Assembly: GCF_024220515.1 (NCBI RefSeq)
Contig: NZ_JAMXOT010000010.1
Coordinates: 1-64,000, forward strand
Origin: Oscillatoria sp. HE19RPO
Lineage (GTDB): Bacteria > Cyanobacteriota > Cyanobacteriia > Cyanobacteriales > Laspinemataceae
Direction of reading: 5' to 3'
DNA length: 64,000 nt
Below the pieces are notes generated by a model that worked only from the letters and a program-made list of their open reading frames with translations, ran no database searches and was not told where the DNA came from. The position numbers were made by a program, and so were the translations under genes. Shown here in pieces: positions 52,001 through 60,846 of this stretch. Position 1 is the first letter of the stretch. Each line of letters starts with the position of its first letter.

Positions 52001-54496
52001 ATCCATCTGGTCAAAATCCGCATTCAAATAGGCTATCTCTGCCGCATTGACATAACAGATTAAAGTTAACTCATACTGACTGTGCCAACAGTCATCATCC
52101 AGCAAGTCTAATCCAATTTGCACAAAAGTTTTGGCGGCAGAATAGGCTGTAGAATTTCTAGCTTTTTGGGCAGCAGCCAAGTTTAGGCGGACTAACCCTT
52201 CCCGTTCCTGGGGTTGAGTGATTAACTCTTGGCCTAAATTAAAATGCCCGACAATATCAAACAGTTTTTCCTCTTTTTCTACCTCCGATAAATTTTGTTT
52301 TAGGAGTTTGCCTATCTGATAATGGGTCTGCTTTTTCTGGGGTTCAGGAATCAGGGAATAGCTGGCTTGTTGAACCCGATCGTGTAAAAATCGGTAAGTG
52401 GGATTCGCGGAAGCCTGGACCACTTCCTCAGTCTCAGATTCAGTAAAGAACTTATAAATTTTTGTGGTGGGAATCACTAACCCTTTCTGCAAGGCTTGCC
52501 ATAAAGCAGTTGCCGTCATCCCCGGGGAGGTTTCGCTGACAATGGCTAAGGTATTCAAATCAAACTCTGCTCCAATACAAGCCGCTAGTTTGAGAATATC
52601 CTGGGTTTCTCTCGGCAATTTTTGTAATTGCAATGCCATAAATTCTACCACGTCATCTGTCATCGCTAGGGCTTTGACTTGGGCCATATCGCATTGCCAC
52701 CCCCCTTGAATTTGTCCTGAATTCAGGGGAGACTGATGGCGCTTAAAGGTAATCAGATTATCTTCATGCAAGGCATTGAGGAACCGCGTGGCAAAGAAAG
52801 GATTACCCTGGGTTTTTTGATAAATTAATTCGGTTAATGATTCGGTTAGAGATAACGGAGAATTTAAGGTTTCTGATACTAACTGATTGAGGTGGCTTTT
52901 GCTTAAGGCTGACAAGGCAATTGTATTGACCTGGCCTCCATGTTTCACCATTTCATCCACCGCTAAGATAAAAGGATGGATGGGAGAGACTTCATTATCG
53001 CGGTAAGCTCCCAAAACTAATAAATATTCACCCTCTTCCATCAAGATTTTGAGCAAATTAATCGAAGCAGAATCCGCCCATTGCAAGTCATCTAAAAATA
53101 TCACGAGGGGATGGTTTTCATGGGTGAAAACTTGCACAAATTTTTGAAAGAGCAGATTAAACCGATTTTGGGCGGCAGTTCCTGATAATTCCGGAGCAAG
53201 TGGCTGTTTCCCGATGATGTTTTCTAACTCAGGAATTACCTCAATTAAAACTTGGCCATTTTCCCCCAATGCTTCCAGCAGTTTTGTTTTCCAAGTTTGC
53301 AGTTGAGTATCGGATTCGGATAGCAACTGCTCGATTAAGTCTTGAAAGGCTTGCACAAAAGCCCCAAACGGAATGTTGCGGTTAAATTGGTCATATTTAC
53401 CCTTGATAAAATAACCCCGTTTCCGGACAATGGGTTTATGAACTTCATTAATCACTGCGGTTTTGCCAATCCCCGAAAATCCAGCGACGAGCATCATTTC
53501 GCTGGCCCCCTGGCTGACTCTCTCAAAGGCATTTAAGAGTTGAGTGACTTCGGCTTCTCTGCCGTAGAGTTTTTCCGGAATCAGGAAGCGATCGCTGATG
53601 TCTTGCTGGCCAATTTCAAAATCCTGAATCTGACCCGTTTGTTCTAATTGCGCCAAACAAATTTTTAAATCATGCTTAATTCCTAATGCACTCTGATATC
53701 GGTCTTCGGCATTTTTCTCCATCATCTTCATGACAATTTTAGATAAAGCCAAAGGAATGCTGGGATTGATTTTATGGATGGGAATTGGCGGTTTCGCTAA
53801 ATGAGAATGGACCAACTCGATCGCATCTTCTGAAATAAAGGGTAATTGTCCGGTGAAGAGTTCATAACAGGTGACTCCCCAGGAATAAAAGTCACTCCGA
53901 TAGTCTATCCCGCGATTCATTCGGCCTGTTTGTTCTGGGGATAGATAGGCCAGGGTTCCTTCTAATGCATTGGTATTTTCGATTTCCTGGATTTCTCTAG
54001 GCAACAGAGAAGAAATGCTAAAATCAATTAGTTTAACTTCTTGAGTTTGGCGATTAATTAAAATATTAGCGGGTTTAATATCTTTATGAATAACTTGATT
54101 TTGATGTAAATTGTGAATCATTTCTGTGACTTTAATAGCAATTCTGAGAATTTCTATTAAAGTCAAAGGTTCAGAACGAGAATTATTGTCGGGGGTCCGG
54201 TGGAAATAATGAGCTAAAGACACTCCGCCAAAGTCTTCCATGACTAAAGCATAGCTATTTCGATAAACCTCTAGGGAAAGCGGTTTAATAATCCCAGAAT
54301 AGTTAAGATTTTTGGCGATAATATATTGATTCCGAAACTGCACCAGTTCATGGAAATTCGGGTGTTCGTTTCGTAACACTTTGATGACAACGGGTTTTTG
54401 ATCGCTGTTCCTGATCCCTCGATAGACTAGAGTCTTAGCTCCTTTATACAAGGTTTCAATGATTTGATAACCGGGTAAAGTGGCGCGTCTCTTCAT
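49079..54496 (-). CDS. Giant Ser/Thr kinase - STAND ATPase - GAF - histidine kinase (HstK type)
   Basis: 1805 residues. The N-terminal protein kinase domain (about 8-275) has a catalytic loop HKDIKPANIL, and the DFG motif is DFS (LIDFSISS). A STAND/AAA_16 ATPase follows (about 305-600, Walker A GFSGIGKTAVI, Walker B LVIFLDDLQWAD), then a long helical TPR-like region, a GAF domain (about 1375-1530), a histidine-kinase dimerisation segment with GIAHEINNPVNFLRGN and a HATPase domain (MNLLSNAIDALED, DNGVGM, GTGLGLAIA). This is the 'trifunctional' architecture of cyanobacterial HstK proteins that integrate signals. There is no adjacent response regulator, so the output partner is unknown. Confidence 0.93.
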   Translation of the reverse strand: MKRRATLPGYQIIETLYKGAKTLVYRGIRNSDQKPVVIKVLRNEHPNFHELVQFRNQYIIAKNLNYSGIIKPLSLEVYRNSYALVMEDFGGVSLAHYFHRTPDNNSRSEPLTLIEILRIAIKVTEMIHNLHQNQVIHKDIKPANILINRQTQEVKLIDFSISSLLPREIQEIENTNALEGTLAYLSPEQTGRMNRGIDYRSDFYSWGVTCYELFTGQLPFISEDAIELVHSHLAKPPIPIHKINPSIPLALSKIVMKMMEKNAEDRYQSALGIKHDLKICLAQLEQTGQIQDFEIGQQDISDRFLIPEKLYGREAEVTQLLNAFERVSQGASEMMLVAGFSGIGKTAVINEVHKPIVRKRGYFIKGKYDQFNRNIPFGAFVQAFQDLIEQLLSESDTQLQTWKTKLLEALGENGQVLIEVIPELENIIGKQPLAPELSGTAAQNRFNLLFQKFVQVFTHENHPLVIFLDDLQWADSASINLLKILMEEGEYLLVLGAYRDNEVSPIHPFILAVDEMVKHGGQVNTIALSALSKSHLNQLVSETLNSPLSLTESLTELIYQKTQGNPFFATRFLNALHEDNLITFKRHQSPLNSGQIQGGWQCDMAQVKALAMTDDVVEFMALQLQKLPRETQDILKLAACIGAEFDLNTLAIVSETSPGMTATALWQALQKGLVIPTTKIYKFFTESETEEVVQASANPTYRFLHDRVQQASYSLIPEPQKKQTHYQIGKLLKQNLSEVEKEEKLFDIVGHFNLGQELITQPQEREGLVRLNLAAAQKARNSTAYSAAKTFVQIGLDLLDDDCWHSQYELTLICYVNAAEIAYLNADFDQMDWFGEQVLQCARTLLDRVKVYQIKISARTTQNRMLEAIAIGQKALQQLGVEFSAEPDQALTDEALKTLAVQLQDTQIEQLVNLPVMKDPQTIAAMELLALLFPPVYQASPGLQPLLCATIVSLSLKFGNAPASTIGYASYGMVLCAFLGEVETGYRFGRLALSLIDRLNVREFKPMTLLWFGFFIQHRYENLRATLPNVKEGYLAGMEIGEFLNAGYNIAVYFYNNFFAGVGLEDLEAEIENYCVVLTKVKQNSPVLYLKMTQQMLQNLMGIAPQKELLIGSSYDERVMIQQYQKDNEISGLAYLYTYKLILDYLFHQPENALTYMSEANQALQAVFGSIHTPFFHFYAALTYLAVGSNHSGLEQDNLLKNVETHKTILEQWAQYAPMNYRHKLDLVEAEKCRILGRKSEAIDLYDRAIAGAKQHEYLQEEALANELAAEFYLEWGKEKVAASYIQEAYYCYAQWRATAKVADLVQRYPELLSPILEQPHQTGFVPEPTTGEIILAQNTSSRISEALDLATLLKASQAISSEMELDKLLTVILEIIIANAGANKGVLLLKKDLNLQVRALIEVGKSPEIISSIPLESSLDVPITVVNTVKRTLKPLVLADARINPRFMTDSYIQKHHPKSVLCSPLINQGQLFGVLYLENHLTVGAFTSDRVEVLSLICAQAAISLENARLYQTAQQAFTELKAAQLQIVQSEKMSALGNLVSGIAHEINNPVNFLRGNINPALDYINDLFDLITLIQDKYPNLDPEVQDKIAEIELDYIQEDLPKLIDSMQEGVKRINDISNSLRTFSRADTDRPVACNIHHGLDSTIMLLKHRLKSNEHRPEIKVIKNYSDLPLLECYAGQLNQVFMNLLSNAIDALEDSNQGCEYGDINNQILVKTELSNDQQQVIIRIQDNGVGMSETLQTKIFEHLFTTKEVGKGTGLGLAIARQIIVEKHSGTLAVNSTLGKGTEFTISIPYCPKSKS

Positions 54497-55329
54497 AATC
54501 TTACAGTGTTATTTATTTGTGAGATGTTCTCGGGATAGATTCACGACCTAAAACATCAATGATAATCGGGAGGAAAATAGCCAGAAGCCTATCGGATATC
54601 ACACAGATTTCGCGATAGAAGCATCCTAAATGATTTGTAACACAGTCAGGGAGCAAGGCGCAGGGACAAAGCCAAACTGAACTGGCCTATCTCTAATCAT
54701 ACAATCCAATCCAGGCTAATTCACCTAGCTGGTCCTAAAATTACCAAAACTTAACATTTTCCGATTCAGGAAATGTAGGCGATCGCACCGAATCGGTTAG
54801 CTGAGAATTTTCGCGAGGAAACTGTTCCTCGTTTTGACTTTAATTCCGTAGGCTGTTCTCAGGAAGTTTTAACCGGGGATAACAGAAAAATCTGGGCTGA
54901 CAACAAGTCCCTCAATCCAGTCCGTTATCAAACCCCTAGAGTTTCTAATCACCAGGGTAGGCAGCAAAAAGCCCAGGGTCAATCCTGAATACCTTGGGGT
55001 AATTGCACCGATAGAACCAAACCTGGGATTTACCATAACTGATCACCTTAGAAACAGGACGGATCAGTTATGGTAAATCCCCAGTTTAGTTGCTGCCAAT
55101 CCCCTGTTATGATCCAGATAGCCAGTTAGCTGGGGAGCATCTCAATTTGGTCTCAAAGGGGAATTTATACGTCTTGCTCCCCCTTCCCTCAGAGGGAAGG
55201 GGGCTGGGGGGTTAGGTCTCTTTGCCTTCTTGAGATGCTCCCGTTAGCTGCGGATTGGACTATGGCCAGTTTTAGTGTGACTCGTTCCGAATCCGCTTCG
55301 AGAATAACGTGATTTGAGGAACCCTAAAC
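54497..55329. other. 0.8-kb intergenic region with long inverted repeats
   Basis: No gene. It holds the hairpin at 55018-55088, a CCCCCTTCCCTCAGAGGGAAGGGGG palindrome near 55178-55203, and the pair GGAGCATCTCAA (about 55134) / TTGAGATGCTCC (about 55232), which frames that palindrome and suggests another small mobile repeat. Confidence 0.65.
55018..55088. repeat. Long inverted repeat, 20-bp perfect arms
   Basis: 55025-55044 and 55062-55081 are exact reverse complements (GGGATTTACC...). The pairing extends outward with two mismatches through AAAC / GTTT. Loop 17 nt. There is no T-run on either side, so it is probably a repeat element rather than a terminator. Confidence 0.85.
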
Positions 55330-55929
55330 ATGATCGCTTTTTCTGAACCGGCTGATTTTCTCACCCCAGAACAATACCTAGAAAGCGAAATTAAAAGCCC
55401 CATCAAACATCAATATATAAACGGGGAAGTCCTGGCAATGGCAGGGACGACAGACAGCCACAACACGATCGCGGGAAATTTGTTTGCGCTCATCCGTAGC
55501 CACCTCCGAGGGACAGACTGCCGTTTGTATTTTGCTGATGTTAAAGCTTACCTCGAACAACGTAACTGCTTTTATTATCCCGATTTAATGGTCACTTGTG
55601 ACTCCAATGACCGAAAAAATTCCACCTATAAACGCTTTCCTAAATTGATTGTTGAAGTGCTGTCTCCCAGCACCGAAGCGTTTGACCGAGGGGATAAATT
55701 CAACGATTACCAAACTTTGAACAGCCTGGAAGAGTATGTTTTGGTCAATACCAAACATCAACGAGTGGAAGTTTTCCGGAAGACTGAGGGAGGGGGATGG
55801 CTTTTTCAAACTTATACTCCCACAGAAGAACTATTTACGCTGCACAGTTTAAATTTAACCGTATCTTTGGATGAAGTTTATGAAGATGTCATTCTTGAAC
55901 TAGACTCAAAAACTAGGCCAGAAAACTAG
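55330..55929 (+). CDS. Uma2 family (DUF820) putative nuclease
   Basis: 199 residues. Family landmarks are FLTPEQYLESE, HQYINGEVLAMAG, TDSHNTIAGNLFA, YYPDLMVTCD and PKLIVEVLSPSTEAFDRGDK with the acidic catalytic residues, then LEEYVLVNTKHQRVEVFRK. Third Uma2 gene within 8.5 kb. Function inferred from fold only. Confidence 0.88.
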   Translation: MIAFSEPADFLTPEQYLESEIKSPIKHQYINGEVLAMAGTTDSHNTIAGNLFALIRSHLRGTDCRLYFADVKAYLEQRNCFYYPDLMVTCDSNDRKNSTYKRFPKLIVEVLSPSTEAFDRGDKFNDYQTLNSLEEYVLVNTKHQRVEVFRKTEGGGWLFQTYTPTEELFTLHSLNLTVSLDEVYEDVILELDSKTRPEN

Positions 55930-56033
55930 GGGCAATTCAGGCTAATTCAGAATTGGCGATTTTAGAAATGGGGGATAAGATAGGCGTTAAGTAATCAGTC
56001 TTTGATGATGAGAGTTCCCCGACGGAGTGTCAA

Positions 56034-57971
56034 ATGAAGAGAAGACTAGGCGAGGTTCAGTTCCGGAAAAACGTCCTATTAATCGGTGCGATCGCCCTTT
56101 TTTACTGTGCTTTAGGCATCCTTGGGCTCAAGTTAGCGGTTCTCCCCGGTGGCGTTACAGCGGTCTGGATTCCCGCAGGGGTGGGGTTGGGGGCAGTTCT
56201 GATCTGGGGAAACCAAATTTGGCCCGGGATTACTTTGGGTTCTTTTGGCATTTCAGTGTTGCTGAGTCCCACCCCGGTGAGTCTGGCAATCGCGGCAGTC
56301 ACTGCAGTCGGAAATACCCTGACGCCTCTATGGGGCGCTGCTTTGATTCGACGCTTGACTCACACCCGCTATCCGTTTCATCGGGCGAATCAAGTATTTG
56401 TTTTTGTCGGTTGTGGGGCGATCGCCTCTCAAATTATCAGTGCCACGGTGGGCATTCTCGCCCTTTGTGTGGCGCAATGGGTAGAGTGGTCGAATTTTGC
56501 ACAGTCTTGGGTGACTTGGTGGGTGTCTAATGTGGCCGGTGTGCTGATTTTTACTCCAGTTTTGTTGACTTGGCATCACTTTTTAAGCGAGAGTTGGCAA
56601 CAGAAAAAGGGGACTCTAATTTTCTCTCACTTGGGAAAAATTCTCTGGACAGAATTGCGGTCCCTACGTCTGGAAAGTTGGAGTTGGTTTTTGCTGTTTT
56701 ATGGCGTGGTTAGTTTGGCCTTTTGGTATGGATATCCCGTGGAATATTTAATAATTCCGTTGTTGGGGTGGGCGGCATTTCGGTTTTCGGAACGCTGGAC
56801 CACTTTAGCGATCGCCTTGACGGGATTAATGGCGATCGGCGGAACCATTCTCAATCGCAGTTCCTTCGTCCAAGATAATCTCAACGCCTCTCTCCTCTTC
56901 TTAGAATCCTTTATTGGCGTCATTTCCGTCACCACCCTGGTTCTAATTGCCGTACTCCAAGAACGTCGCCACGCTTTAGAGAGCTTAAAACAAGCCAAAG
57001 CCGAACTAGAATATAGGGTCATCGAACGCACCCAGCAACTCTCCCAAGCAAACGAACAACTCATGCGCCAAGAGATTCATTTAACAGAAAAAGCTGAGTC
57101 TCTCGCCAATGCCTTACGTCAAGTCAAGCAAACCCAAGGTCAATTAATTCACAATGAAAAAATGATTAGTTTGGGGCAGTTAGTTGCAGGCATTGCTCAT
57201 GAAATCAATAATCCGGTGAGTTTTATTTATAGCAATCTCTCTCCCGCTACGGACTACTTCCGAGACATCCTGGATCTGTTGTCCCTGTATCAGGAAAAAT
57301 ATCAAGAACCCGACCCTGAAATTGTAGAACTGGAAACTCAGATTGATTTACCCTTTGTTAAAAAAGATTTGTTTAAACTCCTGAATTCTATGAAATCCGG
57401 GGCCGATCGCATCCAGCGCATTGTCTTGAGTCTCCGGAACTTTTCCCGGCTAGATCAAGCTCAGTTGAAATCCGTCGATATTCACGAAGGATTAGAAAGT
57501 ACCCTGCTGATTCTACAACATCGCATCCAGGCGTCCGAGTCTCTCCCTCCCCAAATTGAGGTAATCAAAGACTACAGTCCACTCCCTCCAGTTGAATGTT
57601 TGGCGGGAGAACTCAATCAAGTGTTTATGAACCTTCTCAGCAATGCGATTGATGCGATCGAAGCTAATACACCGGCTAATTCCGGCAGGATTCACATCCA
57701 GACGCGGCAACTAGAAGGCGAGCAAATTCAGATTACCATTACCGATAATGGCGGGGGTATTCCTCCGGCAGTTAAAAATCAAATTTTTGACCCATTTTTT
57801 ACAACAAAACCCGTAGGACAAGGAACCGGATTAGGGCTTTATATCAGTTATGAGATGATTGTCCAAAAGCATCACGGCACTCTCACTTGTCATTCCGAAC
57901 CAGGAGTTAGCACGACTTTTGAAATTACCCTTCCCCTGCGCCATACCGCATTGGGTATAATAATGCCTTAA
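56034..57971 (+). CDS. MASE1-domain sensor histidine kinase
   Basis: 645 residues. The N-terminal MASE1 membrane sensor (about 10-300, eight or so helices; LAVLPGGVTAVWIPAGVGLG is typical) is followed by a coiled-coil linker (about 305-370), a HisKA-like segment with the phospho-acceptor in GIAHEINNPVSFIYSNLSPA and a HATPase domain (MNLLSNAIDAIEA, DNGGGIPP, GTGLGLYIS). The kinase half closely resembles that of the giant kinase at 49079, so the two may share ancestry or partners. No response regulator gene is adjacent. MASE1 ligands are unknown. Confidence 0.92.
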   Translation: MKRRLGEVQFRKNVLLIGAIALFYCALGILGLKLAVLPGGVTAVWIPAGVGLGAVLIWGNQIWPGITLGSFGISVLLSPTPVSLAIAAVTAVGNTLTPLWGAALIRRLTHTRYPFHRANQVFVFVGCGAIASQIISATVGILALCVAQWVEWSNFAQSWVTWWVSNVAGVLIFTPVLLTWHHFLSESWQQKKGTLIFSHLGKILWTELRSLRLESWSWFLLFYGVVSLAFWYGYPVEYLIIPLLGWAAFRFSERWTTLAIALTGLMAIGGTILNRSSFVQDNLNASLLFLESFIGVISVTTLVLIAVLQERRHALESLKQAKAELEYRVIERTQQLSQANEQLMRQEIHLTEKAESLANALRQVKQTQGQLIHNEKMISLGQLVAGIAHEINNPVSFIYSNLSPATDYFRDILDLLSLYQEKYQEPDPEIVELETQIDLPFVKKDLFKLLNSMKSGADRIQRIVLSLRNFSRLDQAQLKSVDIHEGLESTLLILQHRIQASESLPPQIEVIKDYSPLPPVECLAGELNQVFMNLLSNAIDAIEANTPANSGRIHIQTRQLEGEQIQITITDNGGGIPPAVKNQIFDPFFTTKPVGQGTGLGLYISYEMIVQKHHGTLTCHSEPGVSTTFEITLPLRHTALGIIMP

Positions 57972-57988
57972 ACTTAGCTAAGTTTTGG

Positions 57989-58582
57989 TTATTTTCTCAG
58001 TAAAACTTGAAGGTTATCACACCCATACTTGAGAATCAGCCGTTCCTCGGGGTGTTTTAATGCCGGTAACTGCTCAGGCTTTAAGTGATAATCACATTCA
58101 AATTGTAACCCAATTTTTTCCATGACTCGAATCGAGGCTTGATTGGCTTGTAATGCCCAAGCGATGATTCTCTTGACCCCCCATTCATTAAACCCTTTAT
58201 CCCGGAGCGATCGCCCTCCTTCCGTGCCATATCCTTTCCCCCAACTGGACTGCCGCAATCGATATCCTAAAGCCATCTCCCCCTCTCGGACGAGATTCGC
58301 CGCTACCCCAAAGCTACTGGTGATGGCGGGGTAAAAGTGAAACCAGCCGATAAACTCTCCGGAGACTTTTTCATGAGTGGCCCAAAACCCAAAATTTTCA
58401 TACTTTTGATAATAGTCTAAAATTCGGTCTAGCCATGCTTCAATGTCGGCTAGACTACTGGTAAGCCCGCCATTAATGTAGCGCATCACCGTCGGGTCAC
58501 TGTCTAATTCTAAAAGGTGATGAACATCGGTTTCGTTAAAATACCGCAGGATTAAACGGTCAGTTTTGAGAAAAATTTTCAT
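57989..58582 (-). CDS. GNAT-family N-acetyltransferase (RimJ/RimL-like)
   Basis: 197 residues. Acetyltransf_3-type: starts TDRLILRYFNETDVHHLLEL, central acetyl-CoA strand ALGYRLRQSSWGKGYGTEG with the Q/R-x-x-G-x-G/A-like loop, then IIAWALQANQASIRVMEKIGLQ. Similar to enzymes acetylating N-termini of ribosomal proteins or small amines. Substrate unknown. Convergent with the MASE1 kinase, 17 bp apart. Confidence 0.87.
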   Translation of the reverse strand: MKIFLKTDRLILRYFNETDVHHLLELDSDPTVMRYINGGLTSSLADIEAWLDRILDYYQKYENFGFWATHEKVSGEFIGWFHFYPAITSSFGVAANLVREGEMALGYRLRQSSWGKGYGTEGGRSLRDKGFNEWGVKRIIAWALQANQASIRVMEKIGLQFECDYHLKPEQLPALKHPEERLILKYGCDNLQVLLRK

Positions 58583-58699
58583 TCTTTTTACCCTTTATTT
58601 GTCTCATTTTTCCAAACCTTCGGCTAGAGGAATCGCTCAAAATCCTCCAGCTTTTTCTGAGGAAGGCTTCCGCAGATTTTAAAATTTACCTAAATAATG

Positions 58700-58728
58700 T
58701 AGAGGCGATTCGCGAATCGCCTCTACAT
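58700..58728. repeat. TGTAGAGGCGATTCGCG palindrome
   Basis: Perfect palindrome with core GATTCGCGAATC, same family as 7249-7280, 20572-20601 and 20704-20732. It lies between the ald and GNAT genes, just past the ald stop. Confidence 0.88.
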
Positions 58729-58766
58729 TATGGGTCTAATATTGGCGTCAGTCCTATTGATGATTT

Positions 58767-59855
58767 CTAAGGAACTAAATCAGGGAAACCATGCTGAACA
58801 TCTGGATGCAACAGTTGATGGTTTTTCACATTCAGACCCTTGGCTAAAGCGGCATCAAAGTCTAAGGCTTTAATTCCATACTTAGCTAATTTAACCACAT
58901 AAGGTAAGGTACTATTATTAAGGGCTTGAGTTGCGGTCCAAGGGACGGCACCGGGCATATTAGGTACGCCATAATGCACAACTCCGGCTTCAATATAAGT
59001 AGGATTTGTATGGGAAGTGGGGTGCAATGTTTCCACACAACCGCCTTGATCCACGGCAACATCAATAATCACTGAACCGGGACGCATGGTTTCCACTAAC
59101 TGACGCGGGACTAAAATCGGAGCACGACGTCCGGGAACGAGGACTGCACCAATGAGTAAGTCGGCATCGGGAACAGTTGCCTCGATTTGTAAGGACTCAC
59201 TATACAGGAGTTCGACCCGGGACCCAAATAATGTTTCCAGATAGGCGAGGCGATCGACGTTGATATCCAAAATTTGCACTCGCGCCCCCATGCCGACTGC
59301 CATCCGGGCCGCTTCTGTCCCGACGATCCCTCCGCCTAAGATGACCACATGGCCCGGTTTGACCCCAGGAACGCCTCCCAACAGAACTCCCCGTCCCCCT
59401 TGTTGCCGTTCCAGGTATCGCGCGCCAAACTGCACGGAGAGACGACCGGCGATAATGCTCATGGGGGTGAGGAGGGGGAGTCGTTTATCCGGGAGTTCGA
59501 CGGTTTCATAGGCGATCGCACAGACGCCGGATTCCATCAGGGTCTCGGTTAATTGGCGATCGGCGGCTAAATGGAGATAGGTAAACAGCAGTTGCTCTTT
59601 GTGCAAATACCCATATTCCCCCGGTAAGGGTTCTTTTACCTTCACCACAAATTCCCGACTCCAGGCATCTTTTGCCGTGGGGACAATTTTCCCGCCACTA
59701 TGCACATACTCTTGATCGCTGAATCCCGAACCGACCCCCGCATGGGTTTCGATAAATACAGAATGTCCATGTTCCGTAAGGACTCTAACGCTACTCGGAC
59801 TCAACCCCACCCGATATTCCCGATCTTTTGTTTCTTTTGGGACGCCGATTTCCAT
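58767..59855 (-). CDS. ald: Alanine dehydrogenase
   Basis: 362 residues. AlaDh/PNT N-domain (MEIGVPKETKDREYRVGLSP) with K74 in VKVKEPLPGEY and H95 in YLHLAADR, then the Rossmann domain (VVILGGGIVGTEAARMAVGMGA) and the C-terminal YGVPNMPGAVPWTATQALNN. It catalyses NAD-dependent oxidative deamination of L-alanine to pyruvate and ammonium, reversible. Length normal. Divergent from the Hli gene. Confidence 0.95.
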   Translation of the reverse strand: MEIGVPKETKDREYRVGLSPSSVRVLTEHGHSVFIETHAGVGSGFSDQEYVHSGGKIVPTAKDAWSREFVVKVKEPLPGEYGYLHKEQLLFTYLHLAADRQLTETLMESGVCAIAYETVELPDKRLPLLTPMSIIAGRLSVQFGARYLERQQGGRGVLLGGVPGVKPGHVVILGGGIVGTEAARMAVGMGARVQILDINVDRLAYLETLFGSRVELLYSESLQIEATVPDADLLIGAVLVPGRRAPILVPRQLVETMRPGSVIIDVAVDQGGCVETLHPTSHTNPTYIEAGVVHYGVPNMPGAVPWTATQALNNSTLPYVVKLAKYGIKALDFDAALAKGLNVKNHQLLHPDVQHGFPDLVP

Positions 59856-59988
59856 GAATAACCTCTTGTAGTTCCGTTGTGATTCCTTAATTTAGGAAAT
59901 TTTAGGAGGATTGTTGTTGACGAATGAGTCCGCCTCCCTACAATAGAAGATGATAAATCGTTAAGAATTGTAAATTAACCGACTCACC

Positions 59989-60168
59989 ATGACAGAACCC
60001 CAACCTACCGGACCTACCGTTACCCCGAAGCTGGAAGAACCCAAATTTGGCTTCAATAAGTATGCTGAACGCTTGAATGGTCGGGCGGCGATGATTGGTT
60101 TTGCCCTGACTCTGCTGATCGAATACCTCACGGGACAAGGACTGCTGTCCTGGTTGGGCCTCAATTAG
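59989..60168 (+). CDS. hli: High-light-inducible / one-helix chlorophyll-binding protein (Hli, Scp)
   Basis: 59 residues, a short gene that is easily missed. The single membrane helix carries the chlorophyll a/b-binding motif ERLNGRAAMIGFAL (Glu and Asn/Arg ligands about E28-R32), followed by LLIEYLTGQGLLSWLGL, as in HliA-D. The N-terminus is Pro/Thr-rich (MTEPQPTGPTVTPKLEEPKF). Hlips bind chlorophyll and carotenoid and protect photosystem II assembly intermediates under light stress. Start chosen by homology of the FGFNKYAE lead-in. Confidence 0.92.
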   Translation: MTEPQPTGPTVTPKLEEPKFGFNKYAERLNGRAAMIGFALTLLIEYLTGQGLLSWLGLN

Positions 60169-60510
60169 GTCATTTTCGGGGCGGGTGGGTAATCCCCATC
60201 CGCCCCTGGACTTACACCCGGGATATCTACTAGGGTTTAAAACCTCACGGGGGAATTGAAAGAACTCCGGAATCTAAGCAAAAGGGGCAGAAACCATCTG
60301 TAGGGTGACCCGATTGCACTCCGAGTTCAACAGGTTGCCTTAAGAGGCGATCGCCCTTTTGAGCTAAACCCCCAAACGGTACATTACAATCAACCCTTGA
60401 AACGTTACAATGAAAAGGGGAAAGGCCCTTGCCCTGGTCCAAAACTTGGGGGGTCAACTTTAAATCTTAACCATAGAGAAAAATTACCCGAAGAGAAAAA
60501 ACCCTAACTT
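60169..60510. other. Intergenic region after hli
   Basis: No gene seen. No clear terminator. The last 60 bp are the promoter and leader of the small membrane protein gene. Confidence 0.5.
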
Positions 60511-60807
60511 ATGATGAATCCTGGATTGATTAGATTTCTAAAGTCGGCCTACCGTCAAGAACCTATTACTAGCTTTATCGTGATTGTCGGCGCTGTCGAT
60601 GCAGCCCTCGGCGGAATTGACCAAAGCGTTTCTCTGTTTAGTTTTGGCATCGTCCTGGTCACCGTGGCCTTGGCTTTACGATGGTGGCAACTCCAACGCA
60701 GTCAGCCGTTAGATCTCGAACGAGTGCCGGAACATTATCTCCCTCCGGCTTCTTCTCGTCAACCCCTCCCCTTATTGATGACTTCTAAAAAATATCCCCC
60801 GCAATAA
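60511..60807 (+). CDS. Small conserved membrane protein of unknown function
   Basis: 98 residues. Two hydrophobic segments (about 20-38 and 42-58), then a basic/Pro-rich cytoplasmic tail (LDLERVPEHYLPPASSRQ). The pattern matches small cyanobacterial proteins with no known function. It lies 39 bp upstream of the MerR regulator on the same strand, so the two may be co-transcribed. A second Met directly follows the first. Confidence 0.65.
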   Translation: MMNPGLIRFLKSAYRQEPITSFIVIVGAVDAALGGIDQSVSLFSFGIVLVTVALALRWWQLQRSQPLDLERVPEHYLPPASSRQPLPLLMTSKKYPPQ

Positions 60808-60846
60808 TCCTTCGGGGGTCGTAATACCGTTCACCTCAACCGCAAG

